This document shows, piece by piece, positions 63,102 to 64,000 of a stretch of 64,000 bases of DNA. The notes under the pieces are model-generated. The model searched no databases and had not been told where the DNA came from. It saw nothing but the letters and a program-made list of their open reading frames with translations. This DNA is from Euglena gracilis (Eukaryota; Euglenida; Euglenophyceae; Euglenales), in the NCBI GenBank assembly GCA_039621445.1, contig CP154957.1:4520504-4584503 (forward strand), read 5' to 3'. A program made the position numbers and the translations under genes. The stretch's first letter is position 1. Every line of letters begins with the position of its first letter.

Positions 63102-63384
63102 CTCGTGTTGAGCCTTCACGGGCTGATTTGCCGAGTTGGAAAGTCCACTGCAAGGCCTCCCCGGCAATTTGACTCCTGAGTTTGGTCGTCGCCGATTTGC
63201 CGACAACCTCCCGGATGGGGGTTTGTCTTTGTGCAGCGGTCCGGCCCGCTCGGTGGGCTGCCTGCATTTCGGCGGGGACTGAACCGTGAGTGCGGCTTTG
63301 TTTTCGGTGAACGTTTTGCCGTTCGGAATTCGGAGGTTCACGCGGCCCACGCCCGTCATTGAAGCGCCGTCGGCGACAATGCAC
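63102..63384 (-). CDS. Candidate exon with strong splice donor
   Basis: On the minus strand the segment ends CACGAG|GTAAGTGACC, a near-consensus donor. Balanced composition, no repeats. One frame reads TAAQRQTPIREVVGKSATTK and LRSQIAGEALQWTFQLGKSA; another starts MTGVGRVNLRIPNGKTFTEN. Either could be real, or both in turn with a frame error. Family not recognised. Confidence 0.4.
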
Positions 63385-63715
63385 TTCTTCTTCTTCTTTT
63401 ATTGACCGCTCCTTGCGGTTGACGCACTGCCCTGGCCCTCACAGACCATTTGGGTGTCCTGTTTGGGGCCAGTGCATTTTTAAAGCGTGGCCAACCCCAC
63501 GTGCCGGGGAGGGGGCTTCCTGAGCCAGGCTGCTTCAGGGTTTGCAGTATGGGGGGGTGGTGGACGGGCTTTTTTTAGTCGGGTGCCAACCCCACCCCTT
63601 GTTGATTTCGGCCTCCAAATGTGTGTAAGTTCAACAGTGGACCTCCAAAATAAGGAGAATTTCTCCTTTCGGCGCGAAGCGCCGGATTTTTTTATTTTGC
63701 TGTCAAAAATTTCCC

Positions 63716-63823
63716 CCTTGTCTAAGCACCACCCCCCTGGTTCTTACCCATATTTTGGCGAAATCAGCCCCCCCCCCCCCCCCGGTTCTTACCCATCTTT
63801 CCCAGTGCTTAGACAAGGGGGGA
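63716..63823. repeat. CTTGTCTAAGCAC inverted-end element
   Basis: CCCTTGTCTAAGCACC and GTGCTTAGACAAGGGG bracket two GGTTCTTACCCAT boxes and a C run. About 108 bp, non-coding. Confidence 0.65.
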
Positions 63824-64000
63824 GGTATGCCTACCCAGGCCGGTCTTTTGCTTGAGTACCCCCGGGTGTCCACCAGGTGGGCTGGCCAATGCCAAAGGCT
63901 GGACCACCCCCCGCTGGAAAAAAGACTTCTCCAGCGCATTGCGCCCAGGCAAAAATTATTTTTTTTTAATGTGTTGTTTTGTTCCCCCCCAAAATGGGCT

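Overview
The window is eukaryotic nuclear DNA, most likely from a protist or alga. Evidence: spliceosomal introns (two clear 44-nt GT-AG introns at 17.7-18.0 kb), a gene spread over about 15 kb in small exons, a decayed LINE reverse transcriptase, long (TTAGGG)n tracts and many terminal-inverted-repeat (TIR) DNA elements. No bacterial or plasmid features are visible. I cannot name the lineage from sequence alone. Long G and C runs (10-20 nt) occur throughout; they are part of the repeats, but their exact lengths should not be trusted.

Layout. 0.3-6.5 kb: five spaced copies of a ~1.5-kb unit, each with a 78-nt tRNA-like sequence. 6.5-7.5 kb: a 1,008-bp TIR element with a perfect 8-bp target duplication, iteron arrays and a minus-strand SAM-domain gene. 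8.2-8.7 and 51.1-51.6 kb: two inverted copies of an element with GCGGAAAAATT iterons. 10.1-11.0 kb: a coding-like segment split by a small element. 14.7-15.8 kb: a TIR element loaded with TTAGGG/CCCTAA repeats. 17.1-18.1 kb (-): a multi-pass membrane protein resembling the EXPERA/TMEM97 family. 18.1-24.2 kb (+): a broken LINE, split by a nest of elements that carries a tyrosine-recombinase-like gene. 26.2 kb (+): a BED-type zinc-finger exon cut by a small element. 29-31 kb: satellites. 39.5-41.1 kb: a second element with a diverged homologue of the recombinase-like gene. 43.6-58.9 kb (+): a flavin oxidoreductase of the Old Yellow Enzyme family in about nine exons, separated by introns full of repeats. 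63.1 kb (-): a candidate exon with a strong splice donor.

The most notable pattern is a shared design in otherwise unrelated elements: inverted termini, then a direct-repeat iteron array, a gene or other cargo, a second iteron array in the same orientation, and the other terminus. Two such elements carry homologous recombinase-like ORFs that stop after the first catalytic box, and each has a ~100-bp near-perfect hairpin beside one end. Solo hairpins of the same type occur at 14.2 and 36.4 kb. Many smaller elements have CA(G)...(C)TG ends with 8-bp duplications, as in the hAT class. In the oxidoreductase gene, one such element appears to supply a 3' splice site.
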